Assembly (NCBI RefSeq): GCF_029784135.1
Contig: NC_073745.1
Location: 112,706,716 to 112,770,715, forward strand
Direction: 5' to 3'
From: Toxorhynchites rutilus septentrionalis
Lineage: Eukaryota > Arthropoda > Insecta > Diptera > Culicidae
DNA length: 64,000 nucleotides
Under the pieces are notes generated by a model. It saw nothing but the letters and a program-made list of their open reading frames with translations. It was not told the origin of the DNA and searched no databases. This document shows, in pieces, positions 1 through 11,130 of this stretch. The position numbers and the translations under genes were made by a program. The first letter of the stretch is position 1, and the number at the start of each line of letters is the position of its first letter.

Positions 1-121
1 AATTCACTGGCGCTCGTGTTATTGACTGATCGTTCCTCTCGGAGTGCTTCCAGGAAGAGATTTTTGTCGAATTCCTTCGACTTCCATCTTCGACCCTCTG
101 TTCTCATTATTCGTCTTTTTA

Positions 122-733
122 CTAAGTTCTGGTATAGCGAATTGCTTGGTGGTCGCTGTGAGTATAATCATCACACACTCTCCAATTAATGTTTGATGCC
201 AGTGTCGGACTGCAAAATGTGACATCAATAATTGATTCTCGACCATCTCTATGGAAGGTGCTGGTGCAACCTTCATTGGCCAGTCTCACATTCAGCTTTG
301 CCAGAGCTTCCAGCAGACTAAAGCCCCTCGTGTTGGTAAATCTGCTACCCCATTCCACTGCCCAGGCATTGAAGTCTCCGCCGATGACTATAGGGCTCCT
401 TCCTACGAGATCTTCGGTTAGATTGTGGAGCATCTGATCAAACTGCTCTATCGTCCATCTCGGGGGGGCATAGCAGCTACATACGAAGATTCCATTTATT
501 TTGGCTATCACGAACCCTTCATATGCGTTGGATACCACTTCCTGGATGGGGTATCTTCCCGTTGTCTTCACTGCAGCTATTCTAGCTTTGTCGGTCACCC
601 AGTTTCCGTTATCTGGAGGTACTTGATACGGCTCTGCTATGATCGCTACATCGCATTTGGTTTCTGATGCGGCTTGCCATAGCAATTGTTGCGCCGTGTC
701 GCAGTGATTCAGGTTTATCTGGGTTACCTCCAT
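122..733 (-). pseudogene. R1-like ORF2, endonuclease domain, frameshifted
   Basis: This is the first 203 codons of a non-LTR ORF2 and encodes the APE-type endonuclease that would nick target DNA. Visible motifs are QINLNHC at the N-terminus, IAEPY near residue 33, GGDFNAW near residue 118, DVTF near residue 170 and the catalytic SDHQ near residue 193. The frame stops at 122 (TAG, then an adjacent TAA). Positions 3-118 continue a plausible ORF2 protein in a different minus-strand frame (WKSKEFDKNLF), so a frameshift plus stop has broken this copy. The start codon at 731-733 overlaps the end of ORF1, as expected for coupled translation. Confidence 0.85.
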
Positions 734-2154
734 TTGGTTATTGCTGCCATCGCCCTTTTAAAGACCGGGCATCTCGGTCCCCCTGTAGCGTGGTCCTTCT
801 CTTCCTCAGTCGTGCAGAGCAAGCACCTTGGGGGCTTCGTACAATTCTTTGCCAAATGCCCCTTGTCGCCGCATCTTATACAGAGCTCCGATCTGTCAGG
901 TCCTTTACAGTACTTTGCTTGGTGGCCAAAGTCCATGCATTTGAAACACCTAGATACTTGCTGGATAGCTCTCAGGGAGCACACCGTCCATCCGACTTTC
1001 ATCTTACCAGCCTCCAACAGCTTGCTGGCTGCAGTTCTTGGCAGTCTTAAGGTTGCTATTTGGGTATTTCCAAATGCTTTCCTCAACCTGATTGATATGG
1101 GGACTTCTCCCAGCTTAAACTGTTCATTCAGGGCTTCTTTCAATTCGGTATCTGTAGTGATCTCATCCAGGTTTCTACATTCTACCGCTGTTTCTTGGGA
1201 CAGAGCATTCACTTTCGCTGTTTCGCCCAACGATTTCTCGACAAGCTCTTTATAAGTTGAGCTTTTAATCGTTGGGTCCTTCTTTAATTCGAACAGCAAT
1301 TGTCCATTTTGAGTTCGCCTTACTTTGGCCACGTTTTCTCCGAGATTTTTCAGGGACGGATCCTCTTTTACTTTCCGCAAGATCTCAGCATATGTTGCAG
1401 CGCCCGCTGTAGCCACAATCAGAGCGTCCGGCTTTGGCCTCTCCAGCCTAGGCTTTAATTTTTCTTTCTTCTTCTCTTCTTTTTTCTTTCTTTCGATCTT
1501 TTTCCACTCATTTATCTCTTCGTTGTTCTGTTTGCTTTCACCATTAGCCACTTCGCTACCATCTTTCTGTTTCATTGCTGCCCTTTTCTCTTCAGGAGTT
1601 AGTCTTTTCCTTTTCGCGGTTAACGGGGTACTGTCACTCATTGGTGTCGAGATCGCTTCTATCGGCTTACTCTGCACATTCTCTTTCAGTGCGTTCTCCG
1701 CCTTTTCAGCTTTTGCTCTCCAGAATTGTTGCTCGCGTTCGGCTGCTGCAAGCGCCGATTTGATTTTAATCGTCAAGGTCCTTATGACGGCGTGAACGTT
1801 ACTGCGAGGCTTAATGTACTCGTAGAGTTCATCAGATGCCCTTTTGGCCTCACCCAGCTTAGTTTTCTCGTGTTGCAGGTTTGGCTGCTCTCCGATGTAT
1901 TTATCGCTTGTGGATTTTGGTGCTGGTGGTTGGCTCAGCGGCGGAGATCTCATCACCTGTCCCCTTCTGGCAAAGATGCCTACCTCTTCGATTTCGCTCT
2001 CGATTTCTGTTGAATTTGTTTGGAAACTCATTTTTGTTGTTGGGTCCCAACTCCGGGCCGCTATCTCCGCTCGTTGCACATAGTCGCTATCAGTGATCCC
2101 ATGGTTATCTATGCAAGCAGTGAGGCCATGCAGGGGGTTGACACGGTCCTTCAT
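724..2154 (-). CDS. R1-like ORF1 (gag-like RNA-binding protein)
   Basis: An intact 476-codon frame. The N-terminal half is charged, with a Lys/Glu-rich stretch around residues 200-235 that may be coiled coil. The C-terminal third carries the retrotransposon nucleocapsid region: CFKCMDFGHQAKYC and CIRCGDKGHLAKNC are CCHC knuckles of spacing C-x2-C-x4-H-x4-C, followed by a third, more degenerate Cys/His cluster (CLLC...H...C). Such proteins coat the element RNA and accompany it to the target. The first ATG is at 2154; a second at 2031 (MSFQTNST) is an equally good start. It overlaps ORF2 by 10 nt. The open frame suggests fairly recent activity even though ORF2 is broken. Confidence 0.85.
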   Translation of the reverse strand: MKDRVNPLHGLTACIDNHGITDSDYVQRAEIAARSWDPTTKMSFQTNSTEIESEIEEVGIFARRGQVMRSPPLSQPPAPKSTSDKYIGEQPNLQHEKTKLGEAKRASDELYEYIKPRSNVHAVIRTLTIKIKSALAAAEREQQFWRAKAEKAENALKENVQSKPIEAISTPMSDSTPLTAKRKRLTPEEKRAAMKQKDGSEVANGESKQNNEEINEWKKIERKKKEEKKKEKLKPRLERPKPDALIVATAGAATYAEILRKVKEDPSLKNLGENVAKVRRTQNGQLLFELKKDPTIKSSTYKELVEKSLGETAKVNALSQETAVECRNLDEITTDTELKEALNEQFKLGEVPISIRLRKAFGNTQIATLRLPRTAASKLLEAGKMKVGWTVCSLRAIQQVSRCFKCMDFGHQAKYCKGPDRSELCIRCGDKGHLAKNCTKPPRCLLCTTEEEKDHATGGPRCPVFKRAMAAITKWR

Positions 2155-2640
2155 GGGGACCGTGTTCAGAGCCAGATCAGCGCAAGTCAGGAATGTGACA
2201 TCTGACGCCTAGTACCTAGTGCCTGAGCCTAGACGAGCATCGAACGTACCCGAAGACTTGCCAAGTTATTACCGGGACGGTGGCAACCGCGCTATTAGCC
2301 CACACGCCTTTTCAGGAAGGTGTCACCCTTCCTTACTCAGGGAACAGGATAGCACGATTGTCAGCCTTTAGCGTCGAAAGTAGTTCTCATCCTTAACATG
2401 TCCGTTTTCCGTGTCGTACCAGTATGTCGTAATCAGGATCTTACTGGCGTCAACCCTGATGTGCTCGGCACTCCCTACGTTGCTCCTGTACACGGTATTT
2501 CCCCCGTGCAATCTCCATAGGTTTTACCGCGCCCTTACTCGCGTTGTCACCCGATTAGTCGCCTTCTACGACAGGGACAGGGACCAAGACCCGAAGTGCT
2601 ATTCTAGGCCGGCAGCTCCACGGCCCGGTCTCCGGCGTAT

Positions 2641-5600
2641 GTATGTTTGAGTGTTTGTAGGGTTGTCCCACATTAATAGAAAATTGACCCCATTCCTGTT
2701 GATTGATTGATCTGAAATTTGAAAGACACCTTTAATTCTACTATCATTATAAACCTTCGTATTCCATGATCTTAAAATTCAATTTGGCCATCGCTAAAAA
2801 ATGGCTGAATGGATTGACTTGGAGAACATAAAAAACATAATAAACAACATAAATTCAAAAAGGTCATCGTGAAAACAGCTACTACAATCAATGTGTTGGT
2901 CTCGCATCATACGATACCACTCAGTGAGTGAACGAATCTTAACATTTGGTGGACAAGTTCATTCTGTCTCGTAAGTAGACCGAGCAGCAGCTCTGTCGAC
3001 CAATGATTCACTCTCCATTGATCGGATTTGTGTGCGGATGAGACAGAGAAGGATCGCCAAGCGATAATTTTCCCGTGATTGCACTCATTTGAACAATTAT
3101 CATACCGACAGTAAGCGTTTTAGGGGCCAATGCCGCGAATGTCTGTAAATTGTGATGCATACCATACAAACATTTATAAGCAAGGAACAATGCGGTGATT
3201 TTCATTCGATCAGTTGTTTTGAATGTCCCCTGCTTATTCTTAAAATTTATCAGGTGTAATACATATTTTAGATTTATGTTGGCTTATTGTATATACGATA
3301 AAAGATGTCATGTTTTGTAAATGCTTGTGGCAAAGTAGTTTGTTTTCGAAGAATAGCAACATTAAAGGTAATCGGAAAACCGCCAGCTGATAACTTTTAA
3401 CGACTAATGTAAAGCTAACGTAAAGAAGAAAACATCGAATAAAAAAGTCTGGTGCATGCGAATATACACACAGATGTGATATGAAATTGAAAGCAAGAAT
3501 TTTCCTGTTATTCGGATGGTCAATATGAACCATTTTTCGCATGGAGTATAGCGTTTCACCAATCGATGGAAAATGAATATGATACAGTAATATTCCGAAT
3601 ATACATATTTCAGTTTTTTGCGGAATGTTCCTACAGTTATTCAAGAAAAGAAATGAGGTTTTAATGTAAATTCGAAAGAACATTTCACACAATCAAATAA
3701 CGTTACGTTCCGGATTGTATCCACTACTTCTCCCAACAAAACGTTATTCATTTTAAGGACCATTATGTCTTTAACCCTAATTAATTCACGCAGACGGTCT
3801 CCCTGACCGACAATCAATAATTTTGTGCATTAAATGACTTTAAAAGCTGAGTGAAGGCGAAGAACACATGTTTTCTGGAGTTTCTTCATTCAATTATATC
3901 TTTTTCTTAAAATAAATACCAATATCGCCTCAAAATACACAATAGCAATATTACAGAGACACGTAAAATCTGTGATGAGTTGTGTACACGCGGATTGCTG
4001 GACAGAGTTGTTGGCTTTGTTTTACAGTTTAACTAGTTTAATTTTGTCTCGATTTTCGAGCTTTATCAGATCAAACATCAAAGATTCGTTTGATGAATTC
4101 TCAGTTGAACTGAATGCAAAGGCGTCTTGGCGTCCTTCATCGAAAAAGAACATTAAATAGTCCTCCACGAAGCCGCTGTTGTTTACCGATGCTGCATTTG
4201 TACATTGTATATTGATTCAATGCGATGAGATAATCCTAAAAGTCGTCCAGCGTCAATTTCTTCAGTAGAACAGTGAGGGGTAAAAGTTCGCATTGTACTT
4301 TTTGAAACATACCAGCATAACAATCTTGCAATGCGGTGTAAGTTTAACATATTACACCAGCCGCTCGCACGTATCAACAAGATACATTTCATAACAATGG
4401 CGGAAAGTTTCAAGGCAAGAGGTATTTTGCGTTATTATGTTCTAATTTAGTCAATTCTCAGAATAACGAATATGAATCTGTAGTAGTTCATAAGGTGTAT
4501 TCGTTTTTAAGGTAAAGGATATAGAAAGGATATAAAGCAAATATAAAGGATGAAGGAATCTAGAACGTAAATATTTTCAACCAAAATTTTTTCATACAGG
4601 ACTTACAAGAGAAAATACATCTGGAAAAAATTCACTCCAGAAATGCAATTAAAGGATTACATTTTAGAAGCAACACATTTTTACATAAAATGATGTACTA
4701 TGATTGAATTTCTCGTGATGGATAAATATTAATGGGGGGCCAATGTCTGGAAGGTCGGAAAATCATGAATTTTCGTGGATTTTTTTCGGATGTTACGCAT
4801 AAAGTAAAGTGTTCGTGTATTTTGGTTATTGTTTAAGGCATATTTGAAGATGTTTTTTCCATTTTTTGAGTGCACGAATTATGATTATGACGCTGTTGAC
4901 AGCTGGATGCGTAGATGCTGTCTGAAAATCGGTATCTTGCTGGTGGTATCGGTTCTGAAGCAACGGGGTGTCGTAGAACAAATTCCATAAAAATATTTTG
5001 AAACATTAGAATAATACCTAAAGCGTTACATAGGGGTTTTTGAAAATTCGAAAAATTGCCAAAACGGCGGCCATTTTTGTTAAAAAATTAGATATTTTTC
5101 ATGAAAAATCTCTAAATAGAGATTTTTAAAAAATAGATAACTCATTTCAAGAAAAACACGTTTTAAAATTCGTACAGCAATAGTCCCTTGAGGTGACTTC
5201 ATTATTTTGGCTGTAACTTTCCAACGAAATCAAACATCAAAAAATCCTTTTCTGAGGGCATAAGCCTCCCAAAAATGCAAGAAACAAAAATTCATTTTTT
5301 TCGATTTTCCAGACCGGGGTCCCCCTTTAATGGAGTATCAAGTTTTCTGCAAGGAATATTGAACAGATTTTCTTCTGTTAAGAACCTTATAACAGAAAAG
5401 GTTACAATTATGATTATAAATGACGCTAGTTGATGCATACGTTGAGACGGCAAAAGTTCCACAGGGAACGTTAACGCCATTCAAGAAGAAGATGATAGTT
5501 ACCAATACAAATACACTAGAATATAAATTGAAGCGTTGTTTGTTTACAATGACACAAAGCAGCAAGATCATCACCTGGTCTTATAGAAGTTGGACAGAGT

Positions 5601-5900
5601 ATATATGGGTAACATAATATTTAGATCGCGAATGCTTAAGCTATCATGATCTGACATGTGTGACTATAACCTTTAAAACCTCAAAATCAGCAGCCAGATA
5701 ATTTTTTAATAGCATTTTTGTATACATTACTAAACAACATGCTCGATATCATGATGGCATGGATCACAATAACATAAATTGTTAGCAGCAAGATCTATAC
5801 GATGAAAAATGGAATTGAGCACGAACCTGAACGAACCAACGACCTGAACATCTATTAATAAAATCTCTATCGATGATTAACCTTTTAAGCCAGGCTCTCA
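2641..5900. other. Non-coding stretch, dispersed repeats only
   Basis: No supportable gene. AT-rich sequence with short frames that match no family. A copy of the 'CGCGCATTGGTCTGACAGACCG' type repeat (family R below) seems to begin near 3771 with a diverged end and shares internal text such as TTTTCTGGAGTTTCTTCATT with later copies. Around 5430-5490 lies a SINE 3' tail (see separate entry). Confidence 0.6.
5432..5491 (+). repeat. Feilai-like SINE 3' tail fragment
   Basis: The stretch contains ACGTTGAGACGGCAAAAG, then TTCCACAGGGAACGTTAACG and CCATTCAAGAAGAAG. This is a diverged match to the conserved 3' body and GAA-repeat tail of the complete SINE at 15981-16260. The tRNA-like head is missing, so this is a 5'-truncated copy. 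Confidence 0.65.
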
Positions 5901-6019
5901 TCAAACCTTTGGGAAGAATAGATTAAAACCATCCAAGATCATCTACAAGATTATTTCAAGATCATCCCTCCGTTAATTCTGCCGACTGATAAATGCTTAT
6001 TATCGGCAAACGGAGAGTA

Positions 6020-6256
6020 AAGTGCGATTCACATACAACATCCACGTCACGTTCACGTTCCGTCCCGGCACGTTGCGTCAATTATTCTTCCAAGCAGTTC
6101 TTCTGCAAACATTCACATACACCGGCAACGGGAACTTCGACTTGCCGTTGCTGGTGTATGTGAATGCTTCAATAGGAATTCCATGGAAGAATAATTGACG
6201 CAACGTGACGTGACGGAACGTGAACGTGACGTGGATGTTGTATGTGAATCGCACTT
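6020..6256. mobile_element. Fold-back MITE (237 bp)
   Basis: Almost the whole element is an inverted repeat. The left arm starts AAGTGCGATTCACATACAAC and includes CACGTCACGTTCACGTTCCG; the right arm ends with the reverse complement. A second inverted pair (TTCACATACACCGGCAACGG with CCGTTGCTGGTGTATGTGAA) lies in the middle, so a single strand could fold into one long hairpin. There is no coding capacity. Flanks are TA on the left and AA on the right, so the target duplication is not certain. Confidence 0.85.
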
Positions 6257-7439
6257 AATTCGTAATACGCATTGACTCACGTTGTGAGCTGAGGGAGAGG
6301 AGCCTGCTGAATGACAGATAGTTTGTTATCTTCTTATTTCCTCACGTCTTTTCATCATGAAAATTCAAATCGGATAATTTCATACAAGCAAGTTGTCGTC
6401 ATTCATTTTCGGGAAAAGTGTTCAAACTTGACGTGAACTTTTTTTTGTGAGATTATTTGTGCGTTTTTATCCGGGATTTGATTTTCGACGTATGACTACG
6501 CCTAACAGGAATATATGAGGGTTAAACTGAAAATTTGAACACTGATCATGTAGGAAATAATGAACGATGTACCAGATCAGCCCACAGTATGGCTTCCAGC
6601 AGCTTCGAGGCACTGCAAACAAGTTTTTTTACTACATTTCATTTCGATGCATTCCAAAGCAATATCCGAAATAATAAGCAAACTGATTTTTATGATTTGT
6701 TTGCCGGTGGAGATTTCGTATAAAATTATGGGTGTTTGGGCTCATTTGTGATTTTTTTCGATTGTTCATTCATGCAGTTTCTATCAATTCGCCGTGAAAA
6801 CCTAACCGATTCGGTTCCGACTTCTGTCTTTCAACGAAAGGTGCATATACAAATTTGTGGATTATTTATTTTGGAATGATTTTTGAGTTTTTGAGAGGAT
6901 TTGAGATGTATTTTTTCTGTAATCATAATGAAAAACTAATTTGATATACAAAACAGTTCAGTGTTTCAGCGTCGCTCTAGATACCAAACAATCAAATGTT
7001 GAGGCTTAGAGTTAATTTGGAAGTTTTATTATTCTACTGCTTTGATAATGGTTTGCGCATTTAGTCTAGATTACATCTATAATGTATATAAATATGATGT
7101 GTGTGATATAATTTGTATACCATTTCCAATAGACAAAATATCTGTCATTTCCAATCAGTCTAAATAAATGTTGCGCTCGCTCAGCCCTTCCTCACAATAC
7201 CCACTTCCCGTTTGAGAAATTGTTGAGTGAGAGTGCGAGAGTCGAACGGGAAGAAATTGTCTGTCTCAAGATTCATTGTACCGCTAATAAATTCTCAAAA
7301 AATGTAATCTTACGTTGATCGCACTTGATCGAAGAAATTACAAATATTATGTATTTGAGGGCAGTATTTCTTCAAAACAATTTTGGGCAATTTGGGGGAC
7401 TGGATTTGATTTACAAATAGATTGACTCGTGTTGTACGT
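6257..7439. other. Non-coding stretch
   Basis: No gene seen. A variant of the P/Q element end occurs near 6488 (CGACGTATGACTACG), suggesting an old copy of that superfamily starts here. The rest is AT-rich with no recognisable coding. Confidence 0.45.
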
Positions 7440-7444
7440 GATGT

Positions 7445-7705
7445 GTGGAGACGGCAGTTCTTTTTCGAAGCCGCTGCTAAGTTCTATGGTTTCGGCGTTT
7501 TCGGCTTCAGTGCAGCGATTTTTGAAGATTTATTTGACTTTTAGTTTCGGGCAGTCGCATCATCAGTAGCAGCAGCTTTCTTTTTGTTGGTCGTCTTCTT
7601 CACAGCAGCAAGTTTTTTTTTTACAGCAGTAACTGTTTCCCCGGTAACAGAGGCAGATTATTTGCTAGCGCTGGATTTGGTTCGCGCTGACATAAGGGTG
7701 GTCAC
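7445..7705 (-). pseudogene. Linker-histone H1-like fragment (degenerate)
   Basis: Read on the minus strand, this stretch gives Lys/Ala/Ser-rich segments: an opening MSARTKSSASK, then KKKLAAVKKTTNKKKAAA, and, after a stop codon, KSNKSSKIAALKPKTPKP and LAAASKKN. The KPKTPKP motif and the Lys-Ala composition resemble the tails of histone H1. At least three in-frame stops break it, and no globular winged-helix domain is visible. It could instead be a chance low-complexity Lys/Ala stretch. The assignment rests on composition and one short motif only. Confidence 0.4.
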
Positions 7706-7866
7706 AACAAACGCGAGCTGGCTTCTCTTTCTCAGATTATGAACAAACACCCGAATTGTAGACGAGTTGTGGGCGGAAATGAGTGGCTAGTAAAATCGAA
7801 ATAACATACCCAACTCACGAATGGGTTTCGATCTGGTTAAAAATCAGTCTGGTTAGTTCAGAACCT

Positions 7867-8015
7867 GGAGGCGATCTGGCGTAGTGGTAACATCCATACC
7901 TCTCACGCAGAGATCACGAGTTCAATTCTCACTCCCGACATTCTTCCAAAAATGGAAGTAAAAGTGACGAACCAGCCGAAATGTGCTGAAAATCACTATA
8001 ATAGAGAAAAAAAGG
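7867..8015 (+). mobile_element. tRNA-like SINE (149 bp)
   Basis: The head reads like a tRNA gene: an A-box-like TGGCGTAGTGGT and a B-box-like GAGTTCAATTCTC about 40 nt later. The tail is A-rich (TAGAGAAAAAAAGG). It is flanked by a 9-bp direct repeat TCAGAACCT at 7858-7866 and 8016-8024, a good target-site duplication. This differs from the Feilai-type SINEs elsewhere in the window. Confidence 0.8.
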
Positions 8016-8257
8016 TCAGAACCTCGTCCGACTTTCATGAACTGGTGTGTTATTTGGTGCAAAATGGCAGTAAATGATTTCGAAATACTTCGTTGTAATT
8101 CTGGTTATTTATTCGTGTTGATAGGAAAACTATCTGAACCAGTCCTTTATTTATTGAATTTTCCCTAAACTATCAGCATCCCATCTCTATTGTTGGTGTT
8201 TCGACTAGCAGCTTTGAATACGAAAATTTGATGGTTTGTGAAGAACTTTTTTAACCC

Positions 8258-8500
8258 TCCTGAACTTGCGTGCAAAATCATAACACGTATACTCGCGCAC
8301 GGTGTCACAGACCGAAAATTGAACTTCTCTGTAATGTTGCCATTGTGTATTTTTCAGGCTTTATTGGCATTTTTTTGAAGAAAAGGGTATGATTGAATGA
8401 AAAAACTCCAAAAAATGTTTTCTTCGCCTTTATTATGTTTTAATAGTCAATCTAATTCAGCCTCCTGAAAATAGAGTAATTTTTGATACTCCAACACAAA
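8258..8500. repeat. Family R dispersed repeat copy
   Basis: Contains TATACTCGCGCACGGTGTCA and, further on, the reverse complement of text found near 34070-34135 (a Pol-less stretch with CTCCAGAAAATATTTTC-like sequence). It therefore belongs to the repeat family whose ends read CTCGCGCATTGGTCTGACAG. No coding. Confidence 0.5.
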
Positions 8501-9314
8501 TAACGAAATTCGAATTTTTCACTCTTATTAATTGAAAGTAAGCAACTGAATATAATTCATGGAAGTGTATAGAGCTATAAAATAACATAAAAACGTATTA
8601 ATCGATTGTGGTTTTATTGGAGTAAGAATCAGAACATAGCATAACTGCATGCTCGAAACAAACATATTTTTTACATTTCATGCAGTTGTTGCGTGTTTTT
8701 CGAGTCTTTTATCGAAGAGAAGTAGGTATAACGAACTTCTAGATAATTACCAGATGATAAAGGCTCTGAAATATAAAGTTTGCATATTTCTAATATTCTT
8801 TGTCTCTGTTTTCTTGGTAAACTAAGAATTAATGCCTTTTTGGATGGGGCATAAAAAGATGATATAAAAGGATTTCTAGGAACTTCCTTTTCTTTTTCTT
8901 GTTTTCTTATCGATATTGTCCATTATAAATAAAATATCCCCGAAACTGTAACTGTTAAAAACTACCATAAGCCACCGATTAGTTTTTAGTTAACTGTTTA
9001 CAATTATTCCACAAGTGAAATTCTTTCACAAGTGTGTATATGTATGACCATTATATTTAGCGAATAACTATACGAAAGTCAAACATTTATATTTTGCCTT
9101 TGAACGTATGAATCTAACGACGAATATATCTACGAATAGTTAATGTATGGATCCGTTCAATCCAGTTACAAAAGGGATTGAAATCAAATAAGAATAGTCC
9201 GGTAATGATCTTATGCATTATATGTAATAAAAATTCCACGCCACTAACATTACTTTATACATTTCATTCAACAATTTTCTAGAATATGAAAAAAGGCACT
9301 TGTCCAAAAAAGTT
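8501..9314. other. Non-coding stretch
   Basis: AT-rich sequence with no supportable gene, RNA or element ends. Confidence 0.5.
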
Positions 9315-9524
9315 ACTCCTATACTCGCGTCGGTGTGTCAGACCGAAAGTGTTAAAAAAGTGACACACGTCCCCTTTGTACCAACACATGCGATACGCTA
9401 AACGATGACGAACGACGAATAACGAAGCTAGAAAGAATCGCAAAGTCGTAGTGTTGATATTTTCTGAGAAATAAACGAATTATTGATTTCTCGGTCTGAC
9501 AGACCAATGCGCGAGTATAGGAGT
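9315..9524. mobile_element. Family R MITE with inverted ends (210 bp)
   Basis: The left end is ACTCCTATACTCGCG, then TCGGTGTGTCAGACCGAAA; the right end is the inverse, with CATTGGTCTGTCAGACCGAG on its complementary strand. GTT stands outside both ends and may be a 3-bp target duplication. The interior has no reading frame. Related single ends occur near 8305, 34030 and 34978. Confidence 0.75.
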
Positions 9525-9769
9525 GTTAAGAGACCTGATTCCTATGGCGTCCTCATTAACATGAATTAACAATCAGGAGAATTCATGGGGATGATTAAAC
9601 AAAGAACTCATGGAGAGTGATCTTACGAAGATGCAGCTAACAAACAGTATGGGATTGTTGAAGAACTTAAACGGGCAGTTCTCTCTTCGTGGAACGAGAT
9701 AAAAATTTCAATAAGTCGAAAGCACGCCGAATAGGTTGTGTTGAGCGGATTTAGAACTAGGAATGACCT

Positions 9770-10805
9770 TGAACTTGTGTCTGATTCTTATGGACTCGGA
9801 AACTACTGAACCGATCAACATGAAAATTGGTATGTAGGGGTTTTTGGGGCCGGCGAAGGTTTTCGTGATAGTTTGAGACCCCTCCCCCCTCTCTAAGGGG
9901 GGGGGGCTTCCATACGAATGAAACACAAATTTCTACATTACTCGAGAATTAATCAACCAAATGAAACTAAATTAGGCATATTAAGGTTTTAGGATGCAAT
10001 AAATGTTCCTACGGTGGTTAGAATCTCCACCCCCCCTCTCTAAGGGGGGGGCTGCCATACGAATGAAACACAAATTTCTGCATTACTCGAGAATTAGTCA
10101 AGCAAATGAAACAAAATTTGGCAAGTTTGGGTTTTAGGGTGCAATAAATTTTTTTACGGTGGTTAGATAGTCTTCCCTTTTCTCTAGGGGGGGAGGAGGG
10201 GGCTGCCATATAAATGAAACACAAATTTCTGCATTACTCGAGAATTAATCAAGCAAATGAAACCAAATTAGGCATATTGAGGTTTTAGGGTGCAATAAAT
10301 GTTTCTATGATGGTTAGACTCTCCACCCTCCTCTCTGAGGGGTGGGGGGCTGCCATACAAATGAAACACAAATTTCTGAATTACTCTAGAATTAATCAAG
10401 CAAACGAAACCAAGTTTGGCATGTGGAGGTTTGAGGATGCAATAAACGTTTCTATGGTGGTTAGACTCTCCACTCGCTCTTTAAGGGTGGGCTGTCATAC
10501 AAATGAAACACAAATTTCTGCATAACTCGAAAACTAATCAAGCAACATGAACAAAAACATGTTATTTGCAAGTGGTTGAAAAATCTCGAACTAGAATTGT
10601 GTCTGAAAATAATCTGAGTTTTGTTAGAAATACTAAGAATTTTATAGTAAAAGATAAATTCAACGGGGTCGAATAGAAGATCAATCAATGAATAGTTCTG
10701 CGATTGGACCCTTGAAATTACTCATAGTAAGAAAACGTGAATGTTTGAAGGTATTGATAACAAAAAACAAATTTTAGGCGGGATGAAGTTTGCCGGGTCA
10801 GCTAG
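9770..10805 (+). mobile_element. Helitron (non-autonomous), 5' end altered
   Basis: It shares with the complete Helitron at 30025-30767 the opening GATTCTTATGGACTCGGAAA, the internal minisatellite, and the terminus TTTGCCGGGTCAGCTAG followed by T. CTAG at the 3' end followed by T is the Helitron hallmark. The 5' TCTATATATA end is missing, so the left boundary is approximate. There is no Rep/helicase coding. Confidence 0.8.
9890..10530 (+). repeat. Minisatellite of about 150-bp units inside Helitron
   Basis: Five imperfect tandem units. Each has a C-rich run followed by a G-run (CCCCCCTCTCTAAGGGGGGG in one unit), then GGCTGCCATACGAATGAAAC, then an ATTACTCGAGAATTAATCAA segment and GGTGCAATAAATGTTTCTAT. 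Unit starts fall near 9899, 10050, 10200, 10348 and 10488. The C-run and G-run can pair as a short hairpin in every unit. A shorter version is in the Helitron at 30025. Confidence 0.85.
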
Positions 10806-10807
10806 TA

Positions 10808-11130
10808 TCCCTATATATATAAAAATGTTTGTGTACGCGTCAAAAAAAAACTCGAAAAGTGCGGAACCGATTGAACTCAAAGTTGGACACAATATACAAT
10901 CCACTTCAAGGAGTGTTGTTACGGCATAACACATTGGAAAATTGGAAGAAAAATGATTTTATATATGACCAGAGTGCGTTTCTGAAATTGAGCTTCTAAT
11001 GAAAATCGACTATTCAGCAATGAATATGTGTTCTATGTGATGGAAACATCTTTTTTCCCCGTGTTTGACAAAATCATGAACTGAAATTGTGTTTCGAAGT
11101 GATTTAAAATTTATCGATTTCCTTCATCTA
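10808..11130 (+). mobile_element. Helitron 5' end, second family, copy 1
   Basis: Begins TCCCTATATATATAAAAATG two bases after the CTAG end of the preceding Helitron and directly after an A, as expected for A|T insertion. It shares GCGGAACCGATTGAACTCAA and AGTTGGACACAATATACAAT with the copy at 11131. No matching 3' end was found, so it is truncated. Confidence 0.6.

Larger units (their letters stand above)
1..2640 (-). mobile_element. R1-like non-LTR retrotransposon, cut by window edge
   Basis: The minus strand carries, in order, a leader (about 2640 to 2155), a gag-like ORF1 with three zinc knuckles, and the start of ORF2 with an apurinic endonuclease domain. The ORF2 start overlaps the ORF1 end by 10 nt. 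This order and the endonuclease opening (QINLNHC) are typical of the R1/LOA side of non-LTR elements. The reverse transcriptase would lie left of position 1 and is not seen. The 5' boundary near 2640 is estimated from where recognisable leader sequence stops; no target duplication could be tested because the 3' end is outside the window. Confidence 0.85.

Noticed and set aside
1325..1795. 156-codon plus-strand frame, Ser/Phe-rich
   Set aside because: Shadow of the Lys/Glu-rich region of the R1-like ORF1 on the other strand.
3240..3692. 150-codon minus-strand frame
   Set aside because: AT-rich translation dominated by Phe/Ile/Leu/Tyr with no family resemblance, and no flanking splice or promoter signals that would support a gene.
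9890..10530. Regularly spaced repeats resembling a CRISPR array
   Set aside because: Units are about 150 bp, imperfect and continuous, lie inside a Helitron and are in insect DNA; there are no spacers or cas genes.
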